64,000 bases of DNA from Streptomyces calvus. Lineage in GTDB: Bacteria > Actinomycetota > Actinomycetes > Streptomycetales > Streptomycetaceae. Where the stretch lies: contig NZ_VCNP01000054.1 in NCBI RefSeq assembly GCF_006782915.1, forward strand, positions 186,001 to 250,000, given 5' to 3'. The notes beneath the pieces are model-generated. The model saw only the letters and a program-made list of their open reading frames with translations. It was not told the origin of the DNA and did no database searches. Shown piece after piece: positions 41,781 through 50,421 of the stretch; the stretch's first letter is position 1, and the number at the start of each line of letters is the position of its first letter. The position numbers were made by a program, and so were the translations under genes.

Positions 41781-42275
41781 ATGACCGACATGACCGAAGG
41801 AGGCTCGTCGCGGGCCTCCGCCCCCGAGAAGGACCTCTTGGAGACCACCTCGCGCAGGAGCACGGGAACCCGCCGCGGCGGCGGCGACCCCTCCGCCCGC
41901 GGCCGCACCACCATCGCCGACGGCGTCGTGGAGAAGATCGCCGGACTGGCCGCACGCGACGTGCTCGGCGTGCACGCCATGGGCAGCGGGATCTCCCGGA
42001 CCTTCGGTGCCGTGCGCGACCGGGTGCCCGGCGGCTCCAAGTCGGTGACGCGCGGCGTGAAGGCCGAGGTCGGCGAGGTGCAGACCGCGCTCGACCTGGA
42101 GATCGTCGTCGACTACGGCGTCGCCATCGCCGACGTCGCCCGGGACGTACGGGAGAACGTCGTCGCGGCGGTCGAGCGGATGACCGGCCTGGAGGTGGTC
42201 GAGGTCAACATCGCGGTGAGCGACGTGAAGCTGCCCGACGAGGAGGACGAGGAACCGGAGACCCGGCTCCAGTGA
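41781..42275 (+). CDS. Asp23/Gls24 family envelope stress protein
   Basis: This 164-residue protein has a polar N-terminus (about 1-40) and an Asp23 domain (about 42-150: TTIADGVVEKIAGLAARDVLGVHAMG, then ALDLEIVVDYGVAIADVARDVRENVVAAVERMTGLEVVEVNIAVSDV) ending in an acidic tail. Asp23 of Staphylococcus is held at the membrane by AmaP, and an AmaP-like gene ends this operon. It is the first gene of a five-gene tightly spaced set. ATG 41781 follows GAAGGGACGAAAGG; the adjacent GTG at 41778 is an alternative. Confidence 0.93.
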   Translation: MTDMTEGGSSRASAPEKDLLETTSRRSTGTRRGGGDPSARGRTTIADGVVEKIAGLAARDVLGVHAMGSGISRTFGAVRDRVPGGSKSVTRGVKAEVGEVQTALDLEIVVDYGVAIADVARDVRENVVAAVERMTGLEVVEVNIAVSDVKLPDEEDEEPETRLQ

Positions 42276-42300
42276 GGTTCGGCGAGAGGAGGAGCGCACC

Positions 42301-42486
42301 ATGAAAATGGCCGTGGTCGGCATGATCGCCGGCATGGCGCTGGGTTTCGCCGGATACTTCGGCGGATTCGGGGCCTTTCTTCTGGTGGCGGCCCTGGGCG
42401 CCGTCGGCTTCGTCGTCGGCCTGTTCCTCCAAGGGGACCTGGAACTCGGCGACTTCTTCCGTGCCCGTGACGAACGGCGGCGGTGA
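42301..42486 (+). CDS. Small membrane protein of the Asp23 operon
   Basis: This 61-residue protein has a glycine-rich hydrophobic region forming two short membrane segments (about 5-22 and 24-43, with GYFGGFG at the turn) and an acidic then basic cytoplasmic tail (LELGDFFRARDERRR). Small membrane proteins of this kind accompany Asp23 genes in many Gram-positive genomes. AGGAGGAGC lies about seven bases ahead of the ATG. Its end overlaps the next start by four bases. Confidence 0.88.
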   Translation: MKMAVVGMIAGMALGFAGYFGGFGAFLLVAALGAVGFVVGLFLQGDLELGDFFRARDERRR

Positions 42487-42857
42487 CGGCGGTGAGCACG
42501 GGGATCGCGGACGCGCGGCCGGCCGTCGCGCCGGGCGAGCGCGGGGCGACCAGGATCGCCGACCGGGTGGTCGCGAAGATCGCCGCGCGGGCCGCCCGCG
42601 AGGTGATCGGCCCGCCGCCCCCGGACGCCGCGCCCCCGTACGCCACGGTGGTGGTCCGCCACGACGCCGCCCGGATCAGGGTGCACATCGAACTCGACTA
42701 CCCCGGCGACATCGGCGGCCGGTGCGGACAGGTCCGCCGCCAGGTGGCCGACCGCGTGCGCACTCTCGCCGGCATGCGCGTGCCGGAGGTCGTCGTCCAG
42801 GTGGAACGACTGCACCTGGTTCCCGCGCTCGGCGCGGCGCGAGGGAGGACACGATGA
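42483..42857 (+). CDS. Second Asp23/Gls24-like protein
   Basis: This 124-residue protein is a shorter Asp23-type domain: GATRIADRVVAKIAARAAREVIG, strand YATVVVRHDAARIRVHIELDYP, helix CGQVRRQVADRVRTLAGM and final strand VPEVVVQVERLHLV. It lacks the glycine-rich loop of the first copy. The GTG overlaps the previous stop in GTGA; another GTG at 42492 is possible. Its stop overlaps the next start in ATGA. Confidence 0.85.
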   Translation: MTAVSTGIADARPAVAPGERGATRIADRVVAKIAARAAREVIGPPPPDAAPPYATVVVRHDAARIRVHIELDYPGDIGGRCGQVRRQVADRVRTLAGMRVPEVVVQVERLHLVPALGAARGRTR

Positions 42858-43504
42858 GCGCACCCCGGGGCACCGGCGCCCGCGAGGCCCCGGGCCCGGT
42901 GGTCGAGCAGAGCCCGCAGCCCCCACGGGACACCGTGGCCGGAGCCGACGGCACCGGCCGGGCCCGGCGGTTCTGGTCCGCCCGCCGGATCCCCGCCGGA
43001 CTCCTCGCCCTGCTGCTCCTGGTGGTCACGGGCGCGTTCCTGTACGACATCGCCGCGGTCCGCGCCCACCGCACCGGGATGGGCTGGCGCCGCAGCCTGG
43101 CCCGCGAGCTGGCCGAACGGCACCTGGACGACATCTGGGTGCTGGTGGGCGCCGGCCTCGCCACCGCGCTCGGACTGTGGCTCCTGCTGCTCGCCCTCAC
43201 ACCCGGCCTGCGCTCCCTGCTCCCGATGCGCCGCACCCATCACGACGTCCGCGCCGCACTGCACCGGGACGCCGCCGCGACCGTGCTGCGCGACCGGGCC
43301 ATGGAGGTGGCCGGCGTGCGCACGGTCCGCGTCCGCGTCCGGCGCACCCGCGCCGACGTCCGCGCGGTGTCCCACTTCCGCGACCTGGACGACGTACGCG
43401 CCGACCTGACCGCGGTGCTCGACGACGCGATCGACGGGCTGGGCCTGGCCCGGCCGCCCGCGCTGTCGCTGCGGGTACGGCGGCCCGGACGGAAGGGGAG
43501 GTGA
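42854..43504 (+). CDS. Membrane protein of the Asp23 operon (DUF6286-like)
   Basis: This 216-residue protein has a polar N-terminus (about 1-45), two membrane segments (about 48-68 and 95-118) and a soluble C-terminal domain (about 130-216: TVLRDRAMEVAGVRTVRVRVRRTRADVRAVSHFRDLDDVRADLTAVLDDAI) whose pattern again recalls Asp23. I place it in the DUF6286 group from memory. The ATG overlaps the previous stop in ATGA with GAGGGAGG ahead; the stop overlaps the next start in GTGA. Confidence 0.85.
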   Translation: MSAPRGTGAREAPGPVVEQSPQPPRDTVAGADGTGRARRFWSARRIPAGLLALLLLVVTGAFLYDIAAVRAHRTGMGWRRSLARELAERHLDDIWVLVGAGLATALGLWLLLLALTPGLRSLLPMRRTHHDVRAALHRDAAATVLRDRAMEVAGVRTVRVRVRRTRADVRAVSHFRDLDDVRADLTAVLDDAIDGLGLARPPALSLRVRRPGRKGR

Positions 43505-44085
43505 CCGTGCTCGCAGGCGTCAACCGCGTACTGCTCGCGCTGGCGGGACTGGTGCTGACGGCTCTCGGCGGGTCCGTGCTGGCGATCGGGCTGGGCGCTC
43601 CGGCACCCTCCTGGTGGCTGCACCACGGGCGGCACGACGTGCTGCTGGACGACGCCGAGCGGACCCGCTGGCGGGACGACGGCTGGTGGTGGCCCGTCGT
43701 CCTCGCCGTGCTCGCCGTGCTGGTCCTGCTCTGTCTGTGGTGGCTGCGCGCCGTGCTGAGCCGGCGGCGACTGGCCGAGGTGTCGGTCGGCACCGGCGAC
43801 GGCGAGGACGCGTCGCTGCGCGGCCGCGCCCTCGAACACGTCCTCGCCGAGGAGGCGGACCACCTCGACGGCGTGGCCCACGCCCACGTCCGGCTCGTCT
43901 CCCGCCGACGTGCGCCGCGCACCCGGGTACTGCTCGTCCTGGAACCCCACGTCGACCCCGGAACCGCCCTGCACGGCCTCACCACCGGCCCCCTCGCCCA
44001 CGCCCGCGACTCCGCCGGCCTCGACACCCTGCCGACGGAGGTGCGCCTGCACGGTGTCAGACACCGTGCGGAACGCGTGAGCTGA
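43501..44085 (+). CDS. amaP: AmaP-like membrane anchor protein
   Basis: This 194-residue protein has two membrane segments (about 6-30 and 62-82) joined by an outer loop rich in Trp and charged residues, and a cytoplasmic domain (about 95-190: LRGRALEHVLAEEADHLDGVAHAHVRLV) of the alkaline-shock AmaP type. In S. aureus AmaP anchors Asp23 at the membrane. The GTG start at 43501 overlaps the previous stop. It is the last gene; the short inverted-repeat element begins 22 bases after its stop. Confidence 0.86.
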   Translation: MTVLAGVNRVLLALAGLVLTALGGSVLAIGLGAPAPSWWLHHGRHDVLLDDAERTRWRDDGWWWPVVLAVLAVLVLLCLWWLRAVLSRRRLAEVSVGTGDGEDASLRGRALEHVLAEEADHLDGVAHAHVRLVSRRRAPRTRVLLVLEPHVDPGTALHGLTTGPLAHARDSAGLDTLPTEVRLHGVRHRAERVS

Positions 44086-44106
44086 CCCGGGGCCGACGGG
44101 GCCCGC

Positions 44107-44294
44107 TAGGGCCTGTCGTTTGGATCATGTCGGTTTCGCGGAGCGTGGCACGCACATCTGCTGCGTTGTCGTCGGTTGTCGACGCTCCGCGTCGCCGCCC
44201 TCCTCCGCCTTGCAGCTGCACGCACCAGGCGCCGCTCGGGTGGGCTGAGAAGCGCTGCGTCTCCCAGCCGACCTGATCCAAACGACAGACCCTA
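44107..44294. mobile_element. MITE-like element of 188 bp
   Basis: The ends are inverted repeats of 27 bases, 44107-44133 and 44268-44294, alike at 25 of 27 positions (outer motif TAGGGYCTGTCGTTTGGATC). TA, or CTAG, flanks both sides, which suggests target duplication. The interior is too short for a transposase. Similar sequences are, to my knowledge, frequent in Streptomyces genomes and are thought to be moved by a transposase in trans. It sits between the Asp23 operon and the end of the SDR gene. Confidence 0.85.
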
Positions 44295-45047
44295 GAACCC
44301 GTGCCGTACGCCGCCGTCCACCGGGAGCATCACGCCCGACAGATAGGACGCCGCCGGGGAGAGGAGGAAGGCGGCGGTGCGGCCGAACTCCTCCGGAGTG
44401 CCGTAGCGGCGCAGCGGGATGCGGGACTCGGCGGCCCGCCGGGTGGCCTCCGGGTCGGCGGAGAGCGAGTCCAGCTCGCGGACCCGGTCGGTGTCGATAC
44501 GGCCGGGCAGCAGCCCGACGACACGGATGCCGCGCGGGCCCAGCTCGTCCGCGAGGGACTTGGCGAAACCGGCGAGTCCCGGCCGCAGTCCGTTGGAGAT
44601 GGTCAGGCCCGGGATCGGCTCGTGCACCGAGCCCGACAGCACGAACCCGATGACCCCGCCCTCGCCCAGCTCCGCCGCCGCGGCCCGGGCCATCCGCACC
44701 GCGCCCAGGAACACCGACTCGAACGCCGACTGCCACTGCTCGTCGGTGGTGTCGGCGACGAACCCCGGCGGCGGCCCGCCCACGCTGACGAGAACACCGT
44801 CGAGGCGGCCGAACCGCTCCCGCGCGGTCGCGATCAGCCGCGCGGGAGCCTCCGGGTCGGCGTTGTCGACGGCCACGCCCACCGCGTCCGGCCCCAGCGC
44901 GGCGGCCGCCTCCGCGACGCTCTTCTCCTCACGGCCCGTGACGACCACCTTCGCGCCGTCGGCGACGAGTTCCCGCGCGGAGGCGTGGCCCAGCCCGCGG
45001 GTCGCCCCGGTGACGACGTACACCCGGTCCTTCAGTCCAAGATCCAT
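44292..45047 (-). CDS. Short-chain dehydrogenase/reductase-like protein lacking the Tyr-Lys motif
   Basis: This 251-residue protein has the Rossmann start VVTGATRGLGHASARELVADGAKVVVTGR and the SDR ending SYLSGVMLPVDGGVRHGF. At the place of YxxxK it reads TISNGLRPGLAGFAKSL (149-165), so the catalytic Tyr and Lys are missing, as in a known SDR subgroup with SNxxRxxL. It may have a changed reaction or none. The ATG starts six bases after the GH15 stop, so the genes are cotranscribed. The TAG stop is formed at the edge of the inserted element. Confidence 0.87.
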   Translation of the reverse strand: MDLGLKDRVYVVTGATRGLGHASARELVADGAKVVVTGREEKSVAEAAAALGPDAVGVAVDNADPEAPARLIATARERFGRLDGVLVSVGGPPPGFVADTTDEQWQSAFESVFLGAVRMARAAAAELGEGGVIGFVLSGSVHEPIPGLTISNGLRPGLAGFAKSLADELGPRGIRVVGLLPGRIDTDRVRELDSLSADPEATRRAAESRIPLRRYGTPEEFGRTAAFLLSPAASYLSGVMLPVDGGVRHGF

Positions 45048-45052
45048 GGCCC

Positions 45053-46834
45053 CTATCCTGCCTCCTCGTCCCCGAACAGGGCGAGGGCGGAGTTCACCAG
45101 GCCGATGTGGCTGAACGCCTGCGGGAAGTTGCCCAGCAGCCGGCCGCCCACCGGGTCGTACTCCTCCGCCAGCAGCCCCACGTCGTTGGCGAGGCCCAGC
45201 AGCCGCTCGAACAGCTCGCGCGCCTCCCGCCGCCTGCCGGTCATGTGCAGCGCGTCGACCAGCCAGAACGAACACACCAGGAACGTGCCCTCCTCACCGG
45301 GCAGTCCGTCGACGGGCGCGGCGTCCGGCGTGTAACGGCGCAGCAGCCCGCTTTGCCCCAGCTCCGCGCGGACCGCGTCGATCGTGCCGAGCACCCGCGG
45401 ATCGTCGGGCGGCAGGAAGCCCACCCGCGGGATCACCAGCAGCGCGGCGTCCAGCTCCCGCGACCCGTAGGACTGCGTGAAGGTGTTCCGTTCCGCGTCG
45501 AACCCCTTCTCGCACACCTCCCGGTGCACCTCCTCGCGCAGCTCCCGCCAGCCGTCGAGGTCCCCGTCGAAGTCCGGATGCTCCTGGAGCGTGCGCACCG
45601 CCCGGTCGGCCGCCACCCACACCATCACCTTGGAGTGCACGAAGTGGCGCCTGCCGCCGCGCACCTCCCACAGGCCCTCGTCCGGCTGCCGCCAGGCCGT
45701 GCGCAGGAAGTCCATCAGCACCGTCTGCAGCGCCCACACGTCCGGCTGCGCGGACAGGCCCGAACGCCGCGCCAGCGCAAGGGAGTTCATCACCTCGCCG
45801 TACACGTCCAGCTGGAGCTGGTTGACGGCGTCGTTGCCGACCCGTACGGGCCTGGCCCCGCCGAACCCGGACAGCCACGGCAGCTCGAACTCCGGCAGCC
45901 GCCGCTCACCCGCGAGCCCGTACATGATCTGCAGGTCCGCCGGGTCGCCCGCGACCGCGCGCAGCAGCCAGTTCCGCCACGCCTCCGCCTCGTCCTGGTA
46001 GCCGGCGGCCAGCAGCGCGTTCAGCGTCAGCGTCGCGTCGCGCAGCCAGCAGAAGCGGTAGTCCCAGTTGCGCACCCCGCCCGGCTCCTCCGGCAGCGAG
46101 GTGGTCGGCGCGGCCACGATGCCGCCGGTGGGCGCGTAGGTGAGCGCCTTCAGCGTGATCAGCGACCGGACCACCGCGTCCCGGTACGGGCCGTCGTAGC
46201 GGCAGCGGGCCGCCCAGGCGCGCCAGTCCGCGACGCTCTGCCGCAGCGAGGAGTACGGGTCGACCAGTGCGGGCCGCGGCTCGTGCGAGGGGTGCCAGGT
46301 GAGCACGAACGCCACCCGCTCGCCCTCCTCCACCGTGAACTCCGAGACGGTCCCCAGGTTCTCGCCCCAGGTGGGCACCTCGGGCACGCTGCGCAGCCAC
46401 GCCGAGTCCGGCCCGGCCACCGCCACCCGGTGCCCGTCGGTCCTGCGCACCCACGGCACCACCGAGCCGTAGTCGAACCGCAGCCGCAGCGTGCTGCGCA
46501 CGGTCACCCTGCCGCGCAGACCCTGCACGATCCGCACCAGGTCGGGCGCGCGGTCGCGCTGCGGCATCAGGTCCGTGACCCGCACGGCCCCCTCCGGCGT
46601 CTCCCAGTCGGTGTCCAGGACCAGGGTGTCCTTGCGGTAGGCGCGGCGGGTGTACCGGTCGGCGCCGGCCGGGGCGATCCGCCAGTGGCCGTTGTCCTCG
46701 TCCCCCAGGAGCCGGGCGAAGCAGGCCGCCGAGTCGAAGCGGGGCAGGCAGAGCCAGTCGACCGAGCCGTCCGCGCCCACCAGGGCCGCGGTCTGTTCGT
46801 CGCCGATGAGCGCGTAGTCCTCGATACGGTGCAC
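45053..46834 (-). CDS. Glycoside hydrolase family 15 protein (glucoamylase/trehalase-like)
   Basis: This protein of about 593 residues has the two-part structure of actinobacterial GH15 enzymes: an N-terminal beta-sandwich (about 1-220, beginning HRIEDYALIGDEQTAALVGADGSVDWLCLPRFDS) and a C-terminal six-helix-hairpin barrel (about 235-590) with RNWDYRFCWLRDATLTL and the late EEGTFLVCSFWLVDAL and LLAEEYDPVGGRLLGNFPQAFSHIGL, which include catalytic-type glutamates. No signal peptide is seen, so it acts in the cytoplasm. Trehalase or maltodextrin hydrolase activity are both possible. GTG 46834 is chosen; TTG 46867 would add 11 residues. Confidence 0.9.
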   Translation of the reverse strand: MHRIEDYALIGDEQTAALVGADGSVDWLCLPRFDSAACFARLLGDEDNGHWRIAPAGADRYTRRAYRKDTLVLDTDWETPEGAVRVTDLMPQRDRAPDLVRIVQGLRGRVTVRSTLRLRFDYGSVVPWVRRTDGHRVAVAGPDSAWLRSVPEVPTWGENLGTVSEFTVEEGERVAFVLTWHPSHEPRPALVDPYSSLRQSVADWRAWAARCRYDGPYRDAVVRSLITLKALTYAPTGGIVAAPTTSLPEEPGGVRNWDYRFCWLRDATLTLNALLAAGYQDEAEAWRNWLLRAVAGDPADLQIMYGLAGERRLPEFELPWLSGFGGARPVRVGNDAVNQLQLDVYGEVMNSLALARRSGLSAQPDVWALQTVLMDFLRTAWRQPDEGLWEVRGGRRHFVHSKVMVWVAADRAVRTLQEHPDFDGDLDGWRELREEVHREVCEKGFDAERNTFTQSYGSRELDAALLVIPRVGFLPPDDPRVLGTIDAVRAELGQSGLLRRYTPDAAPVDGLPGEEGTFLVCSFWLVDALHMTGRRREARELFERLLGLANDVGLLAEEYDPVGGRLLGNFPQAFSHIGLVNSALALFGDEEAG

Positions 46835-46974
46835 GGGGTGCGGGTTCCCGGCCGTCCCGTACCGCAATCAGGGCGCAGCCGCGTCAGTGACGGACCGTCG
46901 GCCGCCGCCGCGCCGGAGCGCGAGTCACGGCAGGCGCCGGTCGTCCCGGCCCGTGGTGCGCGTCCCTCGGGCCG

Positions 46975-47820
46975 CTACACGGCGGCCGACCTGGCCGCCT
47001 CGGCGTCGCTCTCCTCGCCGTCGCTCTTCGCACCGTCGGCGTGCTCGCTGCCGCTGTCCCCGGCCGCCGCGCGGGCCCGCCGCTCCCGCGCCTCCCGGCG
47101 GACCAGCACGAACCAGCCCACCGGCACCGCCGCCGCGAACAGCCACCACTGGACGGCGTACGCGTAGTTCAGCGCCGCGTTCTCCTCGCCCGGGTTCCCG
47201 AGCCGCTGAGGGATGCCGCCCTTCGGCTCGGGCGCCGTCTGCGCCACATAGCCGCCGAGCACCTCGGCGCCGAGGCGCTGCGCCTCCCGCTCGCTGTCGA
47301 TCAGCATGATCTGGCGGTCCGGCAGGCCCTGGAGGTCCTTGATGCCGCTCGCCTCGGTCGTCTCGTCCGGCATCAGCCGGCCCCTGATCGTGATCTCGCC
47401 GCGCGGCGGCGCCGGCACCTCGGGGAACGCCGTCTGGCTCGGGCCGTCCGCGGGGATCCAGCCCCGGTTGACCAGCAGGACCCGGCCGTCGTCGAGGACG
47501 AACGGGGTCAGGACGTGGAAGCCGACCTCGTCGTCGGCGTTGGTGCGCCGGCGGACGACGACCTCGTCATCGGTGTCGAAGCGGCCCGTGGCGGTCACGG
47601 TCCGGTACCGCTCGGCGCGCGTCACGGCCTTCCCCGGCGCGGCCAGCCGCTCCACCGGCACCGGGTCGGCGGCCAGCGCGTCGGCGACCAGCCGGTTGCG
47701 GGCGGCGCGCTCGTCGTGGCGGTCCATCTGCCAGGTGCCCAGCCTGATCATCGTGGGGATGAGGAGCAGGGCGGCCAGCGTGATGATCACCCATTGGCGG
47801 GACAACAGAAAGCGGTACAC
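46975..47820 (-). CDS. SURF1-family membrane protein
   Basis: SURF1 proteins assist assembly of cytochrome c oxidase. This 281-residue protein has the two end membrane segments (about 10-28 after YRFLLSRQW, and 218-238 around ALNYAYAVQWWLFAAAVPVGW) and the outer domain with RLGTWQMDRHDERAARN, TGRFDTDDEVVVRRR and LLVNRGWIP. A charged cytoplasmic tail follows (REARERRAR to the end). GTG 47820 gives the usual family start; ATG 47853 would add 11 residues. It is downstream of the small Cys-rich protein gene. Confidence 0.92.
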   Translation of the reverse strand: MYRFLLSRQWVIITLAALLLIPTMIRLGTWQMDRHDERAARNRLVADALAADPVPVERLAAPGKAVTRAERYRTVTATGRFDTDDEVVVRRRTNADDEVGFHVLTPFVLDDGRVLLVNRGWIPADGPSQTAFPEVPAPPRGEITIRGRLMPDETTEASGIKDLQGLPDRQIMLIDSEREAQRLGAEVLGGYVAQTAPEPKGGIPQRLGNPGEENAALNYAYAVQWWLFAAAVPVGWFVLVRREARERRARAAAGDSGSEHADGAKSDGEESDAEAARSAAV

Positions 47821-47871
47821 CCCACGACCGTACAACTCGGCCGTGGGGTGCATTGAGGCGGGTACGTCCCT

Positions 47872-48105
47872 TCACACCCGGTCGACGATCCCCGCCTTTC
47901 CCTCCGCGCGGGCGCAGTGGGCCCCGCAGTACCAGTGACCGTCGGCCTCGACGCCCTGGCCGATGATCTGCACCCGGCAGTGCTCGCAGATCGGGGCCAT
48001 GCGGTGGATCGCACAGGAGAAGCAGTCGAACACGTGCACGGCGCCCTGCGCGTGCACCTCGAAGGTCATGCCGTAGCTGTTTCCGCAGACTTCACATGTC
48101 GCCAT
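47872..48105 (-). CDS. Small Cys-rich zinc-binding protein
   Basis: This 77-residue protein has CxxC pairs CEVC (4-7), CFSC (28-31) and CEHC (40-43) and a late YCGAHC, with histidines between, and so probably binds two zinc ions as a treble-clef or metallothionein-like fold. The arrangement recalls prokaryotic metallothionein-related annotations, though the length and spacing suggest a zinc-ribbon. It lies between the exonuclease and SURF1 genes on the same strand. Role unknown. Confidence 0.85.
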   Translation of the reverse strand: MATCEVCGNSYGMTFEVHAQGAVHVFDCFSCAIHRMAPICEHCRVQIIGQGVEADGHWYCGAHCARAEGKAGIVDRV

Positions 48106-48169
48106 GCGCCACAGCGTGAGCCGTGGGTCCGGTGCGGGGCGAGCGGGCGGCGGGCGAGTCGCCCGCCAA

Positions 48170-49153
48170 TCACCCGTCCGTACGGTCCGCGGGCTCCACG
48201 TCCCCGAGCAGCTGGCCGAACGCGGCCTCGTCGACGACCGGCGTGCCGTACTGCCGGGCCTTGACCACCTTGGAGGTGCCCGAGCCGGGATCGTTGGTGA
48301 CCAGGAGGCTGGTCAGCCGGGACAGGCTGGTGGCGACGTGCAGGCCCGCCTCGGTGGCGCGGTCCTCCAGCAGGTCCCGCTCGACCGAGGTGTCGCCCGA
48401 GAACGCCACCCGCATGCCCTGCTTGAGACGTTTGCCCGATTCGTACCGGCCCGGGTTGGGATACGGGCACGCGGGCCGCTTGCGGGAGGGACGCCAGCTG
48501 TTCGGCCGGTAGCCGCCGGCCTGCTGTCCGATGCGGGGCCGGTCCGACCACTCGGTCAGCGGCCGGCACTCGTGCAGCGGCAGCCGTACGCCGCCCGCCG
48601 CCGCGGCCCGCAGGCTGGGCCGGAACGCCTCCGCCAGCACCCGCGCGTCGTCCAGCGCGTGGTGCGCCCGCCGCTGCACCACCCCGAAGTGCGCGGCGAG
48701 CGTCTCCAGCTTGTGGTTGGGCAGCGGCAGCGCCAGCTCCTTGGCGAGGGCGATGGTGCACAGCCGCTGCTTCACCGGTGCCTCGCTGCGCGCGCGGGCG
48801 TACTCGCGGGCGATCATCTGCCAGTCGAAGACGGCGTTGTGCGCGACCAGCACCCGGCCCTCCAGCCGGGCCGCGAACTCCGCGGCGACCTCCTGGAAGA
48901 GCGGCGCGCCCTCGAGCATCTCGCTCGTCAGGCCGTGGATCCACACCGGGCCCGGGTCCCGCTCCGGATTGACCACCGTGTACCAGTGGTCCTCGACCTC
49001 ACCGCGCGCGTCCAGCCGGTAGACGGCCGCGGAGATGATGCGGTCGTCGCGGGCCAGCCCCGTGGTCTCCACGTCAACGACCGCGTATCCCTGCGGATAC
49101 GCGGCCGGCCACGCGATGGCGGGGGACGCTGCGGTCGTGAGGTCGTCGAGCAT
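48170..49153 (-). CDS. DEDDh 3'-5' exonuclease with C-terminal BRCT domain
   Basis: This cytoplasmic 327-residue protein belongs to the DnaQ-like exonucleases. The three motifs are VVDVETTG (D27, E29), VAHNAVFDW, and HHALDDARV, giving the D-E-D-D-H set. The C-terminal part (about 240-322: GMRVAFSGDTSVERDLLEDRATEAG through YGTPVVDEAAFGQLL) is a BRCT domain of the kind seen in NAD-dependent DNA ligase. A role in DNA repair or proofreading is likely; the polymerase partner is not evident. The start is ATG 49153. Confidence 0.92.
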   Translation of the reverse strand: MLDDLTTAASPAIAWPAAYPQGYAVVDVETTGLARDDRIISAAVYRLDARGEVEDHWYTVVNPERDPGPVWIHGLTSEMLEGAPLFQEVAAEFAARLEGRVLVAHNAVFDWQMIAREYARARSEAPVKQRLCTIALAKELALPLPNHKLETLAAHFGVVQRRAHHALDDARVLAEAFRPSLRAAAAGGVRLPLHECRPLTEWSDRPRIGQQAGGYRPNSWRPSRKRPACPYPNPGRYESGKRLKQGMRVAFSGDTSVERDLLEDRATEAGLHVATSLSRLTSLLVTNDPGSGTSKVVKARQYGTPVVDEAAFGQLLGDVEPADRTDG

Positions 49154-49296
49154 GGTTCACGAGGATACGGCCCGCCACCGACAGCCCTGCCCGTCAGGTG
49201 CCCTGTACGACCCGCCCGTTCGACCGCGTGCGGTGCCCGCGCCATCGACGTGCCGTCATTTCCCGGACGGCCGGGGCTCGTTGACCGCCGTGCCGG

Positions 49297-50280
49297 TCAC
49301 CAGCGGATCGGCACCGGAAGGGCCGTCAGCAGCCCCGAGACCGCCACCACCGCGCCGAGCGCGTACACCTCCGCCCGCGCGGGCGTGCCCGCGGTCAGCG
49401 GGTCGGCCGCGCGGGCCAGCCGGATCCGGGCCCACAGCGCGAGGACGGCGACACCGGCCACCAGGACCACCTTGGCCAGCAGCACCCGCCCGTACGCGGT
49501 GTCCGTCAGCTGCCCCAGCACCGTCTCCGGCGGCATCCGGCGCAGCGAACTGCCCACCCCCGTCGCCGTGACGGCGACGAGCAGCACCAGGGCCACCCGC
49601 GCGTAACGCGCCAGCAGCACCCCGCCCGCCCGTGCCGTCCGCCACACCCGCAGCGTGCGCAGCACGTGCAGCAGACCGCCCGCCCACAGCGACGCGCACA
49701 CCAGGTGCACCAGGGTCAGCCCGGAACCGAGCAGCGGGCTGTACTCGGTCGTCGGATGGGCCCGCAGGGCCTCCGCGACGACGACCGCGGCCAGGGGCCA
49801 CACCTGGGTGCCGGGACGGCCGGACGCCGCGCACAGGGCCGCCGCGAGGAAGGCGTTGACCTCCACCAGAGCGAGCCTGCCGTCCCGGGAGTCGTACAGA
49901 CCGCCGACGTCGATGTCGGCGAGACCGCCGGGCAGCAGGTTGCCGGTGGCCACGACCGAGGCGAGCGCGAGGGCCGCGAGGAATCCGGCCGAGTTCGCCG
50001 CGACGGACCAACTCCGCGGCACAGACCGGGGAGCGCCGGGCACCGTGCGCGCCAGCCGCCGCGCGAACAGCTCGCCGGCGGGTACGGCCAGCGCGGCGAA
50101 CAGCACCGTGCGCAGCAGGGCCGTGCCGCCGGTGCCGGGCGCGGCGGCCTCACCGGTGCCGTGCAGCGCGGGCGACGGGCCGAGCAGCGGTATCAGCGCG
50201 GCCAGCGCCACCAGCACGAGCACCGCGACGGCCCGCCGCCCGCCCCGGTCCGCGCCAGCCGCCCCCACCCCGGAATTCAT
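49297..50280 (-). CDS. CopD-domain copper-related membrane protein
   Basis: This polytopic protein of 327 residues has about eight membrane segments and the CopD domain in its C-terminal half (LGSGLTLVHLVCASLWAGGLLHVL, ARYARVALVLLVAVTATGVGSSL, AYGRVLLAKVVLVAGVAVLALW). CopD proteins are linked to copper uptake or tolerance. No CopC gene is adjacent, which is unusual. ATG 50280 follows GGGGTGAG; upstream residues in the open frame do not look coding. Confidence 0.86.
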   Translation of the reverse strand: MNSGVGAAGADRGGRRAVAVLVLVALAALIPLLGPSPALHGTGEAAAPGTGGTALLRTVLFAALAVPAGELFARRLARTVPGAPRSVPRSWSVAANSAGFLAALALASVVATGNLLPGGLADIDVGGLYDSRDGRLALVEVNAFLAAALCAASGRPGTQVWPLAAVVVAEALRAHPTTEYSPLLGSGLTLVHLVCASLWAGGLLHVLRTLRVWRTARAGGVLLARYARVALVLLVAVTATGVGSSLRRMPPETVLGQLTDTAYGRVLLAKVVLVAGVAVLALWARIRLARAADPLTAGTPARAEVYALGAVVAVSGLLTALPVPIRW

Positions 50281-50421
50281 CGGACTCACCCCGGGATCTT
50301 CACAAGACCGCCGGGAAACGGGCAAGTACGGGACGGGGGCGGGCACACCGCGCGACGGGGCCCGGACGGCGCGGAGGCCGGGCGCGCACGCCCGGCCTCC
50401 GGCCCCACCGCTCCCGCGGGA

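Noticed and set aside
44107..44294. The 188-bp inverted-repeat element as an rRNA-like or small-RNA gene
   Set aside because: The 27-base terminal inverted repeats and the TA/CTAG flanks are explained better by a non-autonomous transposable element.
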